Assembly: GCA_964484255.1 (NCBI GenBank)
Contig: CAZAEH010000012.1
Span: 1-42,414, forward strand
Direction of reading: 5' to 3'
Source of the DNA: UBA6215 sp964484255
GTDB taxonomy: Bacteria > Omnitrophota > Gorgyraeia > Pluralincolimonadales > Pluralincolimonadaceae
DNA length: 42,414 nucleotides
This document shows positions 40,722-42,414 of this stretch, piece by piece. The position numbers and the translations under genes were made by a program. The notes beneath the pieces were generated by a model. It saw only the letters and a program-made list of their open reading frames with translations, searched no databases and was not told the DNA's origin. Each line of letters starts with the position of its first letter. Position 1 is the first letter of the stretch.

Positions 40722-42217
40722 GAAGCCCTCGCTTTCCTGACCGCGGCGAGCCAGCCCGCGTAAAGGGCCTTCCTCTGCCCCGCCTTCATCCGCGGTGAAA
40801 ATACTTTGTCCGTCGCGAGGGTATGGCGCAATTCCGCGGGGCTCTTCCAGAACCCGACCGCCAGACCCGCGAGCATCGCCGCACCCTTTGCCGTGGTCTC
40901 TATTATCTTCGGGCGGACTATCTTTATGCCGAGGATATCGGATTGGAACTGCATCAGGAAACTGTTGCCGCAGGCGCCGCCGTCGACTTTCAGCGACTTA
41001 AGGCGGTTGCCGGTCTCTTTTTCCATGATATCCGCGATATCCTTTACCTCGTAGGCGATCGCCTCGAGCGCGGCGCGGATGATATGGCGCCTCTGCGTGC
41101 CGCGCGTGATCCCCGTGATCGTCCCGCGGGCATTGGGGTCCCAATAAGGGGCGCCTAATCCCACGAACGCCGGGACGAAATAGACGCCGCCCGTATCGAT
41201 GCATTCCATCGCCCACTTTTCGGATTCGCGCGACGCGCCTATGATCTTCAATTCGTCGCGAAGCCATTGGACGACAGCGCCCGCGATAAAGACCGAGCCC
41301 TCCTGCGCGTAGCACGGCTCGCCTTTGTCATCGCAGGCAAGCGTGGTCAGGAGGCCTTTTTTCGAGAGCATGAATTTCTTGCCGGTATTGAGCACAAGGA
41401 AGCAGCCCGTGCCGTAGGTATTCTTCATCTCCCCTTCCGAAAAACATCCCTGGCCGAAGAGCGCGGCTTGCTGGTCCCCCGCGACGCCGGATATCGGTAT
41501 GCCCGCAGGCAACCCGCACGCGCCTTTAGCAGTGTAGCCGAATATCGAGCTCGACGGCTTTACCTCCGGCAGTATCGCCGCCGGAATGCCGAGGATCTTA
41601 ATAAGCTGCCCATCCCACTTCTTCTGTCTTATATTGAAGATCATCGTGCGTGAAGCATTGGTATAATCCGTGGCGTGCGTCTTCCCCCCGGTGAGCTTCC
41701 AGATGAGCCAGGTATCCATCGTCCCGAAGCAAAGGGATGTGTTCCCCTTGCAAGGACGCTTAGCAGCATTTCGGGACAGGTTACTCAAAAGCCATTTTAT
41801 CTTTGTACCGGAAAAATACGGGTCTATGATAAGCCCTGTCTTACGGCGAAACAGCCCGGAATAACCTTTTTTCTTGAGGTCTTCACAGATGGGCGCGGTA
41901 CGCCTGCATTGCCAGACAATAGCGTTATGGAGGGGTTTGCCGGTCTTGCGGTCCCAGATGACGGTCGTCTCGCGCTGGTTGGTGATGCCTATCGCAGCGA
42001 TGTCGGAGGGTTTTATTTTCTTTTTGGAGAGAGCCTGCTTTACCACAAATTCCACTGAGCGCCATATCTCTTCGACGTCGTGCTCTACCCAGCCCTCGCG
42101 CGGGTATATCTGCCTGAACTCCCTATAGGCGCTGGAAACGATGCGCCCGGGCTTATCGAATATAAAAGCCCGGCTGCCCGTCGTCCCCTGGTCTATCGAG
42201 AGAATATATTTTTTAAT
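40718..42217 (-). CDS. glpK: Glycerol kinase, apparent AUU start
   Basis: The protein has 499 residues when begun at ATT 42217. It is a FGGY kinase with KKYILSIDQGTTGSRAFIFD, EFRQIYPREGWVEHDVEEIW, AIGITNQRETTVIWDRKTGK, ISGVAGDQQAALFGQGCF (catalytic Asp) and KVDGGACGNSFLMQFQSDIL. It converts glycerol to sn-glycerol-3-phosphate. The reading frame is closed by a TAA directly before the ATT. The first standard start, GTG 42055, would remove the phosphate-binding DQGTTGSR loop and cannot give an active kinase. AGGT lies 6 nt upstream of ATT 42217. Either AUU initiation (as in infC) or a one-base error for ATG explains this. Confidence 0.93.
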   Translation of the reverse strand: MKKYILSIDQGTTGSRAFIFDKPGRIVSSAYREFRQIYPREGWVEHDVEEIWRSVEFVVKQALSKKKIKPSDIAAIGITNQRETTVIWDRKTGKPLHNAIVWQCRRTAPICEDLKKKGYSGLFRRKTGLIIDPYFSGTKIKWLLSNLSRNAAKRPCKGNTSLCFGTMDTWLIWKLTGGKTHATDYTNASRTMIFNIRQKKWDGQLIKILGIPAAILPEVKPSSSIFGYTAKGACGLPAGIPISGVAGDQQAALFGQGCFSEGEMKNTYGTGCFLVLNTGKKFMLSKKGLLTTLACDDKGEPCYAQEGSVFIAGAVVQWLRDELKIIGASRESEKWAMECIDTGGVYFVPAFVGLGAPYWDPNARGTITGITRGTQRRHIIRAALEAIAYEVKDIADIMEKETGNRLKSLKVDGGACGNSFLMQFQSDILGIKIVRPKIIETTAKGAAMLAGLAVGFWKSPAELRHTLATDKVFSPRMKAGQRKALYAGWLAAVRKARAS

Positions 42218-42222
42218 TTAGC

Positions 42223-42262
42223 GACCTGTCCCTTTTTGACACGTCCCAAAGTCACACGTCCC
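42223..42262. repeat. Three tandem 15-bp repeats between glpK and the barrel gene
   Basis: Ten-base cores GACCTGTCCC (42223-42232), GACACGTCCC (42238-42247) and CACACGTCCC (42253-42262) recur at exactly 15-bp intervals with 5-bp unlike spacers. They fill the gap between the stop of the barrel gene and the glpK start. On the minus strand the last copy supplies the AGGT ribosome binding site of glpK. Confidence 0.7.
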
Positions 42263-42414
42263 CTAGAATTTATACTTCAGATCAGCCCATCCTGTATGGG
42301 CCATGAAGTCTTCCTTGTACTCGAAGTCATAGTTGGTCTCGAGGCTCCAGTTGTTACGGGAGGCAAGGGTCAGCTTGGCGCCGGCATTGAACGAGTTCTG
42401 GGCCGGATCGAAGC
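42263..42414 (-). CDS. C-terminal end of an outer-membrane beta-barrel (autotransporter-type) protein
   Basis: Fifty codons are open from the window edge to a TAG at 42265-42263. They read FDPAQNSFNAGAKLTLASRN, then NWSLETNYDFEYKEDFMAHT and the final GWADLKYKF. Alternating strands and a terminal aromatic (Phe) after a LKYKF strand are the C-terminal signature of autotransporter barrels. The passenger and start are outside the window. Confidence 0.75.
   Translation of the reverse strand, partial: FDPAQNSFNAGAKLTLASRNNWSLETNYDFEYKEDFMAHTGWADLKYKF

Noticed and set aside
40718..42055. glpK starting at GTG 42055
   Set aside because: It would remove the DQGTTGSR phosphate-binding loop, which is clearly encoded in frame upstream.
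1..42414. CRISPR array or intact insertion sequence
   Set aside because: No regularly spaced direct repeats of CRISPR length and no intact transposase were seen; the only tandem repeat is the short 15-bp one near 42.2 kb.

Overview
The window looks like a chromosomal piece of a Gram-negative, uncultured-type bacterium, most likely from the Omnitrophota (OP3) / PVC side of the tree. This placement is inference. It rests on a TIGR04073-type exosortase-associated protein and a PEP-CTERM protein, outer-membrane beta-barrel proteins, pyruvate phosphate dikinase, a GH57 amylase-family enzyme, and heavy use of AUA (Ile) and AGG (Arg) codons. No rRNA is present to confirm it.

Region 1 (1-18.9 kb, + strand) is a dense housekeeping block: the 3' part of dnaE, an HU gene with its own promoter, hisS, aspS, a LysM lipoprotein, phoH, pgpH, ybeY, a DgkA-PAP2 fusion, a DUF502 protein, recO, glyQ, glyS, ppdK, a compact sigma-70 factor, apt and tRNA-Arg(CCU). 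Most junctions are 4-nt ATGA overlaps or very short gaps, so expression is probably polycistronic. The first ~105 bases do not belong to dnaE; they read as part of a hotdog thioesterase, suggesting a chimeric join.

Region 2 (18.9-29.75 kb, + strand) is mostly envelope biology: a PHP-domain protein, the TIGR04073 protein, a discoidin-like secreted protein, a double-PDZ protein, a large outer-membrane porin with a 170-nt leader, then a lipid/glycan-transfer operon (GT2, LAB_N-type small membrane protein, ArnT-like transferase) running into a GH57 enzyme. A promoter drives a leaderless PilZ-gene message followed by two small proteins and an inositol monophosphatase.

Region 3 (29.9-37.2 kb, - strand) is accessory. 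From upstream to downstream it carries a SIR2-STAND NTPase with a coiled-coil membrane protein, then lexA with a palindromic operator inside its promoter and a leaderless start. Two DNA methyltransferases flanking an unrecognised gene (putative restriction-modification) follow, then decayed remains of a Y-family polymerase cassette. The defence genes are visibly AT-rich; lexA and the polymerase remains are not. The reading is an SOS cassette (lexA - small protein - dinB) split by a restriction-modification insertion and flanked by an abortive-infection-type module.

Region 4 (37.2-42.4 kb, - strand) holds a PEP-CTERM protein, a 48-residue Cys-rich protein, a secreted alpha/beta hydrolase, glpD and glpK, and the 3' end of a beta-barrel (autotransporter-type) gene at the window edge.

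A recurring oddity is that three genes have no AUG/GUG/UUG at the start their homology demands. The in-frame candidates are CUG (discoidin-like protein), AUA (inositol monophosphatase) and AUU (glpK), each with a Shine-Dalgarno-like sequence at the right distance.
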